Positions 7,441-16,652 of a stretch of 64,000 nucleotides of DNA are shown in pieces. Position 1 is the stretch's first letter; every line of letters begins with the position of its first letter. The DNA comes from Caulobacter vibrioides. GTDB taxonomy: Bacteria; Pseudomonadota; Alphaproteobacteria; Caulobacterales; Caulobacteraceae. The translations under genes were made by a program, and so were the position numbers. The stretch lies in contig NZ_PJRR01000016.1 in NCBI RefSeq assembly GCF_002858865.1, positions 62,001 to 126,000 on the forward strand, written 5' to 3'. The notes beneath the pieces were generated by a model. That model searched no databases. It was not told the DNA's origin and worked only from the letters and a program-made list of their open reading frames with translations.

Positions 7441-9234
7441 ATGACCGACATGATCGAGGACGAAGACGAGACCGGCGCCAAGAAGCGCGCGCTGTCCAAC
7501 CGCCAGGTGCTGGGCTTTGTCGCCCGCTTCTGGAAGCGGCGCCCGGTGCTGTTCGGCCTGGGTGTGGGTCTGACCCTGGTGGCCGTCGCCTTCGATCTGG
7601 CGCTGCCCTACGCCGCAGGACACCTGGTCGACACCGTGGCCACCAAGCCGCGCGGCGATACGCAGGCCTGGTCGGCGCTGGCGATCTTTGTCGGCGTCTA
7701 TTTCGCCTTCGCGGTGGTGCGCAACATCGCCCACCGGTTCTGGATCCCCCTGGCGGCCCGGAACATGGAGGAGATGACCAACGAGGGCTTCGCCAAGGTC
7801 CAGGCCTTCTCGTCGGACTGGCACGCCGACAGCTTCGCCGGCGCGACCGTGCGAAAGCTGACCCGCGCCATGTGGGGCTATGACAGCGTCACCGACGCGG
7901 TGACCATCTGGCTGGGGCCGGGCGTCATCGTGTTGATCGGCCTCTCCGTCGCCATGCTGGTGCGCCAGCCGTTGGCGGGGATCATCTCGCTGGTCGTGGT
8001 GGCGGCCTATCTGACGGTGAACCTCGTCATCACCGAGCGCTATGTGCGGCCGTCGAACCTGAAATCCAATGCGCTTGATTCAAAGATCGGCGGGGCCCTG
8101 GCCGACGCGGTGACCTCCAACCCCACCGTCAAGAGCTTCGGCGCCGAAACCCGCGAGGCCGAGCGCCTGGCCAAGGTGACGGCGCAGTGGCGCGAGGCGG
8201 TGATGGTCACCTGGAACCGCTTCACCGACGTGTGGCTGGGCCAGAACCTGCTGCTGGTGGTGCTGCAGGCCGGCCTGACCGGGGCCATGGTCTGGGGCTG
8301 GACGCAGGGCACGGCCACGCCCGGCGATGTGGCCTTCGCGATCACCGCCTTCATGCTGATGAGCGGCTACCTGCGGAATCTGGGCGAAAACATCCGCATG
8401 CTGCAGAAGGGCATTGATGACACCGAGGACGTCGCGGCCTGGACCCGCCTTGCGCCGCAGATCGCCGATGACCCGAACGCTCCGGAGTTCCAGCCCGGTT
8501 CCGGCGCGATCGAATTCCAGGACGTGACCTTCCGCTACAAGGCCGCCGGCGCGCCGCTGTACGATCGGTTCAGCCTGAAGATCGCCCCCGGCGAGCGGGT
8601 GGCGCTGGTCGGGCCGACGGGCTCGGGCAAGTCGACCTTCGTCAAGCTGATCCAGCGCCTGCACGACCTGCAGGACGGAGCGGTGGTCATCGACGGCCAG
8701 GACGTCTCGACGGTGAAGCAGGCGTCTTTGCGCCGCGCCATTGCGGTGGTGCCGCAGGACCCCGCCCTGTTCCACCGCAGCTTGTTTGAGAACATCGCCT
8801 ACGGCAAACCGAACGCCACCCGCGAAGAGGTCGAGGACGCCGCCATCAAGGCCCGCGCCCACGAGTTCATCCTGCGCCTGCCCAAGGGCTACGACACCCT
8901 GGTCGGCGAGCGCGGCGTCAAGCTGTCGGGCGGCGAGCGCCAGCGGGTGGCCATCGCCCGCGCCTTCCTGGCCGACGCGCCGATCCTGGTTCTGGACGAG
9001 GCGACCTCGTCGCTGGACGTCGAGACCGAAGGCCACGTCCAAGAGGCCGCCGAGGCGCTGATGGAGGGCCGCACGACGATCGTCATCGCTCACCGCCTGT
9101 CGACCGTGCGCGGCGCCGACCGGATCCTGGTGTTCCAGGGCGGCCGCGTCGTTGAGGAAGGCCGGCACGCCGAGCTGACCGCCAGGGGCGGGGTCTATGC
9201 GCGGCTCAACGCGATCAGCGCGGGGGTGGCGTAA
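7441..9234 (+). CDS. ABC transporter, fused permease and ATPase (MsbA-like exporter)
   Basis: A 597-aa half-transporter. Residues 1-320 carry six membrane helices of an exporter-type domain; the ATPase follows, with Walker [11 protein letters not shown]-loop [11 protein letters not shown], signature LSGGERQR, Walker [13 protein letters not shown] and the switch His in [11 protein letters not shown]. All catalytic residues are present, so it should be an active homodimer exporting a lipid or drug-like substrate, which cannot be named. The start at 7441 ([10 protein letters not shown]) avoids a long spurious N-terminal extension. Its 3' end overlaps the convergent gene by 20 bp. Confidence 0.92.
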   Translation: MTDMIEDEDETGAKKRALSNRQVLGFVARFWKRRPVLFGLGVGLTLVAVAFDLALPYAAGHLVDTVATKPRGDTQAWSALAIFVGVYFAFAVVRNIAHRFWIPLAARNMEEMTNEGFAKVQAFSSDWHADSFAGATVRKLTRAMWGYDSVTDAVTIWLGPGVIVLIGLSVAMLVRQPLAGIISLVVVAAYLTVNLVITERYVRPSNLKSNALDSKIGGALADAVTSNPTVKSFGAETREAERLAKVTAQWREAVMVTWNRFTDVWLGQNLLLVVLQAGLTGAMVWGWTQGTATPGDVAFAITAFMLMSGYLRNLGENIRMLQKGIDDTEDVAAWTRLAPQIADDPNAPEFQPGSGAIEFQDVTFRYKAAGAPLYDRFSLKIAPGERVALVGPTGSGKSTFVKLIQRLHDLQDGAVVIDGQDVSTVKQASLRRAIAVVPQDPALFHRSLFENIAYGKPNATREEVEDAAIKARAHEFILRLPKGYDTLVGERGVKLSGGERQRVAIARAFLADAPILVLDEATSSLDVETEGHVQEAAEALMEGRTTIVIAHRLSTVRGADRILVFQGGRVVEEGRHAELTARGGVYARLNAISAGVA

Positions 9235-10963
9235 CGCTGACCTGACAATCCTTGCTGGCCGGCTGCAGCGCCAGGCGACGCCCGTCCAGGATCAGATCGC
9301 GGCGGGCGACAGGCTCGCTCAGGCTGGACGCGCCGGCTTTCATCCAGGCCTCCAGGTCGTAGCTCTCACAGCCCGCCGCGGCGACCGCGGTCAGGGTCCA
9401 GACGCGGTCCGCGCCCTCGGAGAAGACCTTCAGGCGGTCGCCCTCGGCGAGCAGCACCTCGTCCTTGCCGTCGGCGTCGACGTCAGCGACCAGGGCTGGG
9501 CACTGCATGGCTATGGCCGTGCAGTTCGAGCCTGAAGGCTGTGACCAGTCCTGCGCAACAAAGCTCTGGGGCAGCGCCTTGCCGGCCGGATAGACGGCCA
9601 TGGCCTTGAAGTCGGGCCGTTTCTCGCCCGCCGGGTATTGCTTCTCGGTGCTGGCGGCGGCGTCGCGGGCGCGCTTGGCGATCTCGGCGTTGGGGTGGGT
9701 CTTCAAGCGATCCAGCGCTTCGCGGCCGTAGCGGCCGGCGTCGAAGCGCAGGAACTGGAAGTCGAACTTGTCCGCCGCCACCTCGCCGCTCTCCAGCCGC
9801 TTGACCTGGCTCGCCACCGAAAGCCGCGCCGGGTTGGCGATCGGGGTGAACAGGGCGATCAGCAGCAGCACGCAGGCTGCAGCCATGATCGGGTTGGTCC
9901 GCTCCAGCGGCTTCATCCAGGGGCCGGGCTTCACGGCCGCCAGGGCGTAGCCCGCCGTGAAGCCGATCGCGACCACCAGGTAGACGCCGGCGACCACCCG
10001 CTCGGGCGTCAGGCCGTACTGGTCGATCCGCAGCCACAGGGCGTAGCCGGCCAGGATCACGATCGGGATCAGCAGCAGGCCGGCGATCCGCGCCGCGAGA
10101 CGAGGGATCAGATGCGGCGGCTCTTCGCCGTCCTGATAGGCGGCGTTGATCAGCAGGATCAGGGCGGCGGCCGCTGACAGCAACAGGGCGGTGGCGGCCT
10201 TGGTGCCCCACAGCGGCGCCAGGCCCGTGAAGGGCAGGGTGGCCAGGAACCCGCCGCCGATCAGCACCATCAGCGGCAAGAGCCAGCCCAGCAGGGTCAG
10301 ACCCACGGTCAGGGCGCCGCGCACCAGGCCCGCGCGGGCCTCGGTCAGCTGCACGGCCATATGGACGGCGGCGGCGAACATCAGGCCGGTGGCCGGGAAG
10401 GCGAAGGCGGTCTCGCCGATCAGCTTGCCGATGGCCTCGATCCCGATCAGCTTGAACAGGGCGGCGGCCAGGAACAGCAGCAGCCAGAAGGCGCCGGTGA
10501 AGGCCAGGGACAGCGCCAGCCGCACGCCGTTGGTCCAGGTCAGGTCGAAATAGGCGGGGTAGGGCGCGACGGGCTTGCCGGCCGCGTCGGCGGGCTGGAC
10601 CAGATGGTGAGCGATGAACAGCATGGCGGCGGTCGCCAGGAACAACGGCGGCGACAGCGGGCTGGCCCCGATACGGTCGAGGGCGGCGCCGACCCAGGCG
10701 GCATGGACGGCCAGGATCGCCGTGACGGCGGTGGCGACCGCGGTCCAGACCACGAGGTTGGCGCGCCGCATCGCCGACAGCGCCGCCAGCGGCAGCAGCG
10801 GGACCATCAGCACGCAGACCAGCAGCGGCGCGTACAACATCGGCTGTGTCGCGGGCCAGGTCTTCGACTCGTCGGCCTTCTGCAGCAGGAACAGCGCAAT
10901 CCCCTGGGCCAGGCCGATGGCCAGGCGAAGAATGGCGGCGTCGCGCGACCGCGTGGCGTCCAT
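9215..10963 (-). CDS. DUF4153 family membrane protein
   Basis: A 582-aa protein with about 11-12 hydrophobic segments in the first 400 residues, then a soluble domain of roughly 180 residues (LKTHPNAEIAKRARDAA..., CESYDLEAWMKAG). The membrane part matches the DUF4153 pattern of unknown function; the C-terminal part looks periplasmic or cytosolic and is unassigned. The start at 10963 (MDATRSRDAAILR) lies 100 bp from the divergent S10 peptidase. Convergent 20-bp overlap with the ABC exporter. Confidence 0.75.
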   Translation of the reverse strand: MDATRSRDAAILRLAIGLAQGIALFLLQKADESKTWPATQPMLYAPLLVCVLMVPLLPLAALSAMRRANLVVWTAVATAVTAILAVHAAWVGAALDRIGASPLSPPLFLATAAMLFIAHHLVQPADAAGKPVAPYPAYFDLTWTNGVRLALSLAFTGAFWLLLFLAAALFKLIGIEAIGKLIGETAFAFPATGLMFAAAVHMAVQLTEARAGLVRGALTVGLTLLGWLLPLMVLIGGGFLATLPFTGLAPLWGTKAATALLLSAAAALILLINAAYQDGEEPPHLIPRLAARIAGLLLIPIVILAGYALWLRIDQYGLTPERVVAGVYLVVAIGFTAGYALAAVKPGPWMKPLERTNPIMAAACVLLLIALFTPIANPARLSVASQVKRLESGEVAADKFDFQFLRFDAGRYGREALDRLKTHPNAEIAKRARDAAASTEKQYPAGEKRPDFKAMAVYPAGKALPQSFVAQDWSQPSGSNCTAIAMQCPALVADVDADGKDEVLLAEGDRLKVFSEGADRVWTLTAVAAAGCESYDLEAWMKAGASSLSEPVARRDLILDGRRLALQPASKDCQVSVTPPPR

Positions 10964-11063
10964 GGCGAAGTCCTCCCGTTCGCGGCCACACCATCACGTT
11001 GGCTCAAGGTTGTGAAGCCACGCGCCTTGGCCTAGCAATTTCGCCCTCAGTGGAGGGGTATCG

Positions 11064-12578
11064 ATGAAACAGTCTTTCCGAGCGGGCCTGCTGGCTCTGG
11101 TCGCCGTGGCGGCCCTGTCGGGTCCGAGCGTGTTCGCCCCGTCCGCGTTCGCCCAGGACAAGGGCGGCGACAAGGCCGCCGCCGAGAAGTCTGGAACCGA
11201 CCTGCCGGCGTTCCCCGGCGAGAAGTCGGTCAAGCAGACCACGGTCCTGGCCGGCAAGACCCTGACCTACACCGCCACGGTCGGCGCCATGCCGGTGCGC
11301 GACGAGAAGGGCAAGAAAATCGCCGAGGTGGTCTATACCGCCTACACCCTGGACGGACCGCGCGATCCCAAGCGTCCGATCACCTTCGCCTTCAACGGCG
11401 GTCCGGGCGCGGCCAGCGTCTATCTGAACTTCGCCCTGGGCCCCAAGCGCGTGCAGTTCGGCGCCGAGGGCGACAGCCCGTCGGACTTCAGTAAGCTGGA
11501 CGACAATCCGGCCTCGTGGCTGGACTTCACCGATCTGGTGTTCATCGACCCGGTCGGCACCGGCTTCTCGCGTTCGCTGATCCCTGAGGACGAAGCCAAG
11601 AAGCGCTTCTTCGGCGTCAAGCAGGACATCGACTACCTGTCGCGGATCGTCTTCGACTACCTGGTCAAGTCCGACCGTCTGGCCGCGCCGAAGTATCTGG
11701 TCGGCGAAAGCTACGGCGGCTTCCGGGGGCCGCGCCTGGCCTACACCCTGCAGACCGATCTAGGGGTGGCGGTGAAGGGCGTGGTGCTGGTCTCGCCGCT
11801 GCTGACCAGCGCCGGCCGTGTCTCGCAGGAGATCTCGCCTCTGCCGGCCATGTGGACCCTGCCGTCGATCGCGGCGGCCAAGCTGGAGCGCGAGGGTAAG
11901 CTGACGCCCGAGGCGATCAAGGCCGTCGAGGACTATACGCGCGGCGAATACATGGTCGACCTGATGAAGGGCGCGGACCCCGCCGCCCTGGATCGCCTGA
12001 CAGCCAAGGTCTCGGCGATGACGGGGCTTGATCCGACCTATGTCCGCCGCGCCGGTGGTCGCCTGGAAACCCAGTCGTTCCTGCGCGAGGCGTTCCGCGA
12101 CAAGGGGCGCCTGGGCAGCCGCTACGACAGCAACGTCACCTCGCTCGACCCCTTCCCGTTCGCGCCGGAGCAGGAGGTCAATGACCCGATCCTCGACGCG
12201 ATCATCGCTCCGACCACCAGCGCGATCGTCGATTTCACGACCCGCGTCGTCGGCTGGAAGCCTGAGGCTCGCTATGAGGCGCTGTCCTACAAGGTCAACG
12301 GCCAATGGGACCGCGGTCGCGGCGCGGACACCGAGTCGGTCACCGACCTGCGCAAGATCGTCTCGGTCGATCCCAAGCTGAAGGTGCTGATCGTCCACGG
12401 CTATAACGACCTGTCGTGTCCGTTCTTCGCCTCGCGCCTGATCGTCGACGCCATGCCGGCCACGGCCAATGGCCGCGTGACCCTGTCCAACTATGCGGGC
12501 GGCCACATGTTCTACAGCCGCCCCGACAGCGGGGCTGCGTTCCGCAAGGACGTGATGGCGCTGTATGGGGTGAAATAG
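11064..12578 (+). CDS. Secreted S10 family serine carboxypeptidase
   Basis: A 504-aa exported peptidase that should remove C-terminal residues from peptides in the periplasm. A signal peptide is visible (MKQSFRAGLLALVAVAALSG up to AFAQ). The S10 triad is present: Ser in GESYGGFRGP, Asp near NDLSCPF and His in GGHMFYSRP; FNGGPGAASVYLN is the conserved oxyanion-hole region. S10 peptidases are uncommon in most bacteria but well represented in caulobacters. Confidence 0.9.
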   Translation: MKQSFRAGLLALVAVAALSGPSVFAPSAFAQDKGGDKAAAEKSGTDLPAFPGEKSVKQTTVLAGKTLTYTATVGAMPVRDEKGKKIAEVVYTAYTLDGPRDPKRPITFAFNGGPGAASVYLNFALGPKRVQFGAEGDSPSDFSKLDDNPASWLDFTDLVFIDPVGTGFSRSLIPEDEAKKRFFGVKQDIDYLSRIVFDYLVKSDRLAAPKYLVGESYGGFRGPRLAYTLQTDLGVAVKGVVLVSPLLTSAGRVSQEISPLPAMWTLPSIAAAKLEREGKLTPEAIKAVEDYTRGEYMVDLMKGADPAALDRLTAKVSAMTGLDPTYVRRAGGRLETQSFLREAFRDKGRLGSRYDSNVTSLDPFPFAPEQEVNDPILDAIIAPTTSAIVDFTTRVVGWKPEARYEALSYKVNGQWDRGRGADTESVTDLRKIVSVDPKLKVLIVHGYNDLSCPFFASRLIVDAMPATANGRVTLSNYAGGHMFYSRPDSGAAFRKDVMALYGVK

Positions 12579-12642
12579 TCGCGGCGGTGTCGGCGGGGGC
12601 GTTTTTGCAACGTCCTTGGTGTGATCGATCGAGGACCATCCG

Positions 12643-13026
12643 ATGATGAAGCCCCCCGCCGCATCCGTGGACGACTATCTGGCCAGACTGCCCGCCGATC
12701 AGCGCGCGGCGCTGGAGGTTCTTCGCGGTCAGATCCGCGCGGCCGCCCCCGAGGCGGTCGAGGCGATCAGCTATGGCCTGCCGACCTTCAAGCTGAACGG
12801 CAATCTCGTCCACTTCGGCGCGGCGGCCAAACACTGCGCCTTCTATCCGGGCGCGGTGATGGACGTGTTCGCCGAGCGGCTGGCCGGCTTCGACACCGCC
12901 AAGGGCACGATCCGGTTCCAGCCGGACGCGCCGCTGCCGCCGGACCTGGTGGAGGACATCGTCCGCCATCGCGTGGCGCGGAACGTGGAGATCGCGGCGG
13001 AGCGAAGGGCTCGGAAGAGGGGCTAG
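12643..13026 (+). CDS. DUF1801 family protein
   Basis: A 127-aa protein (MMKPPAASVDDYLARLP) with the DUF1801 core: a helical VDDYLARLPADQRAALEVLR, then EAISYGLPTFKLNGNLVHFGA, CAFYPG and a C-terminal KGTIRFQPDAPLP. Some relatives (YdhG) are called iron chaperones, but the role is not firm. Two consecutive ATGs (12643, 12646) cannot be separated; GAGG lies 8 nt before the first. Confidence 0.82.
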   Translation: MMKPPAASVDDYLARLPADQRAALEVLRGQIRAAAPEAVEAISYGLPTFKLNGNLVHFGAAAKHCAFYPGAVMDVFAERLAGFDTAKGTIRFQPDAPLPPDLVEDIVRHRVARNVEIAAERRARKRG

Positions 13027-13028
13027 CA

Positions 13029-13162
13029 GCGCCCCCTCCGTCGCGCGGCTGCGCCGCGCGCCACCTCCCCCGCAAGCGGGGCAGGAGGGTGGCCCTCTCC
13101 TCCTCACCCGCATCGCGGGGGAGGTGGCGCGGCGCCGATAGGCGACGTGACGGAGGGGGCGC
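13029..13162. repeat. GCGCCCCCTCCGTC-type inverted repeat, copy 1
   Basis: A palindromic element between the DUF1801 gene and ppk2. It starts GCGCCCCCTCCGTC and ends GACGGAGGGGGCGC, with inner arms CACCTCCCCCGC and GCGGGGGAGGTGGCGC and a GGGGCAGGAGG core. Related copies lie at 19328-19470 and 47751-47882. Sits between two converging genes. Confidence 0.85.
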
Positions 13163-13164
13163 AG

Positions 13165-13926
13165 CTACCGCGCCAACCGCCCATCTTCCAGCGCCGCCGG
13201 CTCGAACGGGAAGATCACCGCAGGATCGGGCCTCTCCACGCCCTTGAGGATCTTCTTGTCGCCGGCCGCGTGCAGCAGCCAGCGGATGACGTTGAGCCGG
13301 GCGGCCTTCTTGTGGTCGGCGCGGACGCAGATCCAGGGCGCGACGTCGCTGTGGGTGCGCATCAGCATCTCGTCGCGGGCCTTGGTGTAGTCGTCCCACT
13401 TTTCCTGGGCGACGGCGTCCAGCGGGCTGGTCTTGAAGGCCTTCAGCGGGTCTTCGCGGCGGGATTTGAGGCGCTTGGCCTGCTCCTCGCGGCTGATGTC
13501 CAACCAGAACTTTACATAGCGCAGGCCGTTCTCGACCAGCATCCGCTCGAAGGCCGGGACATCGCGCAGGAACTGCTCCTGCTGCTGCGGCGTCGAAAAG
13601 TCCATCACCCGCTCGACGCCCGCCCGATTGTACCAGGAGCGGTTGAACAGCACCGCCTCGCCGCAGGCCGGCAGCCATTCGACATAGCGCTGAAAATACC
13701 ACTCGCTGCGCTCGCGGTCGGTGGGCTTGGGCAGGGCCACGACCGTGGTGGCGCGCCGCGACAGGTGCTCGGTGATCCGGGCGATGACGCCGTCCTTGCC
13801 GGCGGCGTCGCGGCCCTCGAAGACCACGAGGATCTTGTCGCCGTCCTTGATGGCCTTTTTCTGCAGGGCGATCAGCGCCAGTTGCAGCTGGACGAGTTCG
13901 GCCTCGTCGTCGTCGGACTTGCTCAT
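13165..13926 (-). CDS. ppk2: Polyphosphate kinase 2
   Basis: A 253-aa PPK2-family kinase transferring phosphate between polyphosphate and nucleotides. Family motifs are all visible: Walker A FEGRDAAGKDG near residue 36, Walker B region AVLFNRSWYNRAGVE, and the lid segment KSRREDPLKAFKTSPLD. Single-domain length fits PPK2 rather than the longer PPK1. Whether it prefers ADP, GDP or AMP cannot be decided here. The 3' end abuts the palindromic repeat. Confidence 0.93.
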   Translation of the reverse strand: MSKSDDDEAELVQLQLALIALQKKAIKDGDKILVVFEGRDAAGKDGVIARITEHLSRRATTVVALPKPTDRERSEWYFQRYVEWLPACGEAVLFNRSWYNRAGVERVMDFSTPQQQEQFLRDVPAFERMLVENGLRYVKFWLDISREEQAKRLKSRREDPLKAFKTSPLDAVAQEKWDDYTKARDEMLMRTHSDVAPWICVRADHKKAARLNVIRWLLHAAGDKKILKGVERPDPAVIFPFEPAALEDGRLAR

Positions 13927-13972
13927 CTGCCGAGCCTACCCCCGGGCGCGTCGGTTAGGCTAGAAGGACGAA

Positions 13973-14689
13973 ATGATCCGCCTTTTCGTTCCCAATGATC
14001 TGTCCGCCGGGGCCGGCGTCGTCCCCACCGTCGATCAGTCGCGCTACCTGACCTCGGTGATGCGTCTGTCGGTCGGCGCCGAGCTTTTGCTGTTCAACGG
14101 CCGCGACGGCGAGTGGCGGGCGACCCTCGTCGAGGCCACCAAGCGCGGCTGCCTGCTGAAGGCCGAAGAGCAGACGCGGCCGATGACGCTGGGCCCCGAC
14201 CTCGACCTCATCGTCGCCATGGTCAAGCGCGGCCGCGTCGAGACCATCGTCGAGAAGGCCGCCGAGCTGGGCGCGCGCCGGGTGCGGCTGACCATCACGC
14301 GGCGGACCAATGTCGATTTCGTCAAGCTGGGGCGCCTGGACGCCATCGCCATGGAGGCCGCCGAGCAGACGGGGCGCCTCGACGTGCCCGAGGTCGCCGA
14401 CCCCGAGAAGCTGGACAAGATCCTCGACGCCTGGGACCCGGCCCGGCGCCTGGTGTTCTGCGACGAGGGTGGCGACGCCAGGCCCATGATCGAGGCGCTG
14501 TCGGGGACAACCGGGCCTGCCGCGATCCTGATCGGTCCCGAGGGCGGCTTCGCCCCGGAGGAACGCGAGCGCCTGCGCGGGCTTGCTTTCGTCACGCCGG
14601 TGTCGCTGGGCCCGCGCATCCTGCGCGCCGACACGGCGGCCATTTCAGCCATGACCCTGTGGCAGGCTGCTGCCGGGGATTGGCGGTAG
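13973..14689 (+). CDS. rsmE: 16S rRNA (uracil-1498-N3)-methyltransferase
   Basis: A 238-aa SPOUT methyltransferase that modifies U1498 of 16S rRNA. The knotted SAM site is visible near the C-terminus (AAILIGPEGGFAPEERERL followed by VSLGPRILRADTAAISAM), and the N-terminal PUA-like part has the HxxxVLR-equivalent region SRYLTSVMRL. AAGGA sits just before ATG 13973. Divergent from ppk2, with 46 bp between starts. Confidence 0.93.
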   Translation: MIRLFVPNDLSAGAGVVPTVDQSRYLTSVMRLSVGAELLLFNGRDGEWRATLVEATKRGCLLKAEEQTRPMTLGPDLDLIVAMVKRGRVETIVEKAAELGARRVRLTITRRTNVDFVKLGRLDAIAMEAAEQTGRLDVPEVADPEKLDKILDAWDPARRLVFCDEGGDARPMIEALSGTTGPAAILIGPEGGFAPEERERLRGLAFVTPVSLGPRILRADTAAISAMTLWQAAAGDWR

Positions 14690-14831
14690 TCCGCAGATAA
14701 GCTCAAGGTGGCCCCTTGAGGTTCGCAAAGAAAACGCCCAACTGGGCGTGACTGATTAGGATCGCCGTCGGCGGAGAGTATGGGCCCTCTCTTTCCGCAG
14801 CACCGCAACACCCTGGGGAGGGACGGCTTGC

Positions 14832-16193
14832 ATGGCCGACACCGCTAGCGTTCAGGAGCGTCAGCTGACGCTCGACGACCTCACCGCCTATTTCGCCAAG
14901 GGCTCCAAGCCCAAGGAAGCCTTCCGTGTGGGGGCCGAGCACGAGAAATTCGGCTTCTATCTGGGCTCGCATGAGCCCGTGCCCTACGAGGGCGACAAGG
15001 GCGTCCACGCCCTGCTGACCGGACTGCAGCGCTTTGGCTGGACGCCGGTCATGGAGGGCGAGGTCATCATCGGCCTCGAGCGCAACGGGGCCAATGTCAG
15101 CCTGGAGCCGGGCGGTCAGTTCGAGCTTTCGGGCGCGCCGCTCTCGACCATGCACGAGATCTGCGAGGAGACCGGCCAGCACCTGGACGAGGTCAAGACC
15201 GTCGCCGACGAGCTGGGCCTGGGCTTTACGGGTCTGGGCTTCTCGCCGAAGTGGACGCGCGAAGAGGTGCCGGTGATGCCCAAGGGGCGTTACGTGATCA
15301 TGCGCAACTACATGCCCAAGGTCGGGAATCTCGGCCTCGATATGATGCTGCGCACCTGCACGGTGCAGGCCAATCTCGACTTCTCCAGCGAAGCCGACAT
15401 GGTCGCCAAGTTCCGCATGAGCCTGGCTTTGCAGCCGATCGCCACGGCCCTGTTCGCCAATTCTCCGTTCACGGAAGGCAAGCCCAACGGCTTCCTGTCG
15501 GCCCGGGCCAATGTCTGGACCGACACCGATCCCAACCGCACGGGCCTCTTGGACTTCGTGTTCGAGGACGGCTTCGATTTCGAGCGCTACGCCCGCTACG
15601 CGCTGGATGTGCCGATGTATTTCGTCAAGCGCGGCGACAAGTACATCGACGTCGCCGGCCGGTCCTTCCGCGACTTCATCGAGGGCAAGCTGCCCGAGCT
15701 GCCGGGCGAGATCGCCACGATGAAGGACTTCGCCGACCACACGACCACGGCCTTCCCCGAAGTGCGGCTGAAGACGTATCTGGAGATGCGCGGCGCCGAC
15801 GCCGGGCCCTGGAGCCGCCTGTGCGCCCTGCCGGCGCTGTGGACGGGCGTCTTCTACGATGACGCCGCGCTCGCCGCCGCGTGGGACCTCTGCAAGGACT
15901 GGACGCTGGAGGACCGCGAGGGCCTGCGTCGCGATGTGCCCAAGCTGGGCCTCAAGGCGCAAGTCGCCGGCCGCTCGGCCCAGGACGTGGCCAAGGATTT
16001 TGTCGCCGTCGCCAAGGCGGGTCTGAAGAACCGCGCCCAGTTGAACGGCGGCTTCCTGGACGAGACCATCTATCTGGGCGAGCTGGAGCAGATCGCCGAC
16101 AGCGGGATCACCCCGGCCGAGAAGCTGCTGTCGCTGTACAACGGCGCCTGGGGCGGCGACATCGAACGGGTCTTCACCGACTGCGCGTACTAG
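14832..16193 (+). CDS. gshA: Glutamate-cysteine ligase (plant/alphaproteobacterial type)
   Basis: First enzyme of glutathione synthesis, 453 aa, cytosolic. Sequence features of the GCS2-type group include FRVGAEHEKFGFYLG near residue 35, the GLERNGANVSLEPGGQFELSG block that binds ATP/glutamate, MPKGRYVIMRNYMPKVG and FANSPFTEGKPNG. Length and order match plant and alphaproteobacterial enzymes, not the E. coli type. In the 142-bp gap upstream a small stem (CGCCCAACTGGGCG near 14738) is visible. Confidence 0.93.
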   Translation: MADTASVQERQLTLDDLTAYFAKGSKPKEAFRVGAEHEKFGFYLGSHEPVPYEGDKGVHALLTGLQRFGWTPVMEGEVIIGLERNGANVSLEPGGQFELSGAPLSTMHEICEETGQHLDEVKTVADELGLGFTGLGFSPKWTREEVPVMPKGRYVIMRNYMPKVGNLGLDMMLRTCTVQANLDFSSEADMVAKFRMSLALQPIATALFANSPFTEGKPNGFLSARANVWTDTDPNRTGLLDFVFEDGFDFERYARYALDVPMYFVKRGDKYIDVAGRSFRDFIEGKLPELPGEIATMKDFADHTTTAFPEVRLKTYLEMRGADAGPWSRLCALPALWTGVFYDDAALAAAWDLCKDWTLEDREGLRRDVPKLGLKAQVAGRSAQDVAKDFVAVAKAGLKNRAQLNGGFLDETIYLGELEQIADSGITPAEKLLSLYNGAWGGDIERVFTDCAY

Positions 16194-16211
16194 TCGTCCG
16201 CGAGAGGCTGA

Positions 16212-16355
16212 TCAGAGAATCGCCCGAACCGCTGCGATCAGGCCAATCCAAAGCCCGACCGTGGCGGCGAGCGCCAGAAGCCGGCCCCAGGCGAGGCGGC
16301 GTTGCGGTCGAATTGCGGTCGCGTGAACAGCCTGATCATAGGAGACGTAGGCCAT
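16212..16355 (-). CDS. Small single-pass membrane protein, 47 aa (unannotated ORF)
   Basis: A short ORF starting MAYVSYDQAVHATAI, with a basic RPQRR stretch and one hydrophobic segment LLALAATVGLWIGLIAAV near the C-terminus. A strong GGAGG lies 6 nt upstream of the ATG, better than at many neighbours. It faces gshA (18-bp gap) and is divergent from the peptide transporter. Function unknown; inference of a real gene rests on the ribosome site, sensible membrane topology and coding-like third positions. Confidence 0.6.
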   Translation of the reverse strand: MAYVSYDQAVHATAIRPQRRLAWGRLLALAATVGLWIGLIAAVRAIL

Positions 16356-16652
16356 GGTTTCCTCCGTGCGTCTCTGGCGGACGCTGGGGCGATGGTCGCG
16401 CTCCCAAGGGTCAAAAGCGCCTTAATTCGCGGTTTCGATCAAGGGGGCGCAATGTCGCGGTCGGGGTGTCCGCGTCGCCCGTTTCCCGTTCTGGATCGGG
16501 CATGGCGGGCCTGGGCTCTGGCGCCCGCGCAAGCCGTTGCTTGTGAAACCCTCTCCCGCGTGGTCTTCTCGCCGCCAAATTGGGGCCGGCGGGGACGATT
16601 TGACCAAATGGGGGGTCAGTTTCCGCCTCTCGTCACGTTCTAAGGCTAGCGT
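16356..16652. other. Divergent intergenic region, 297 bp
   Basis: Shared upstream region of the 47-aa membrane ORF and the POT transporter. It must hold promoters in both directions, but I could not identify a convincing -35/-10 pair, regulator site or structured element. AAGG 7 nt before 16653 is the transporter ribosome site. No additional ORF here looks real. Confidence 0.5.

Noticed and set aside
9483..10997. 504-aa frame overlapping the DUF4153 gene
   Set aside because: Same strand but out of frame with the conserved membrane protein, Arg/Pro-rich throughout.
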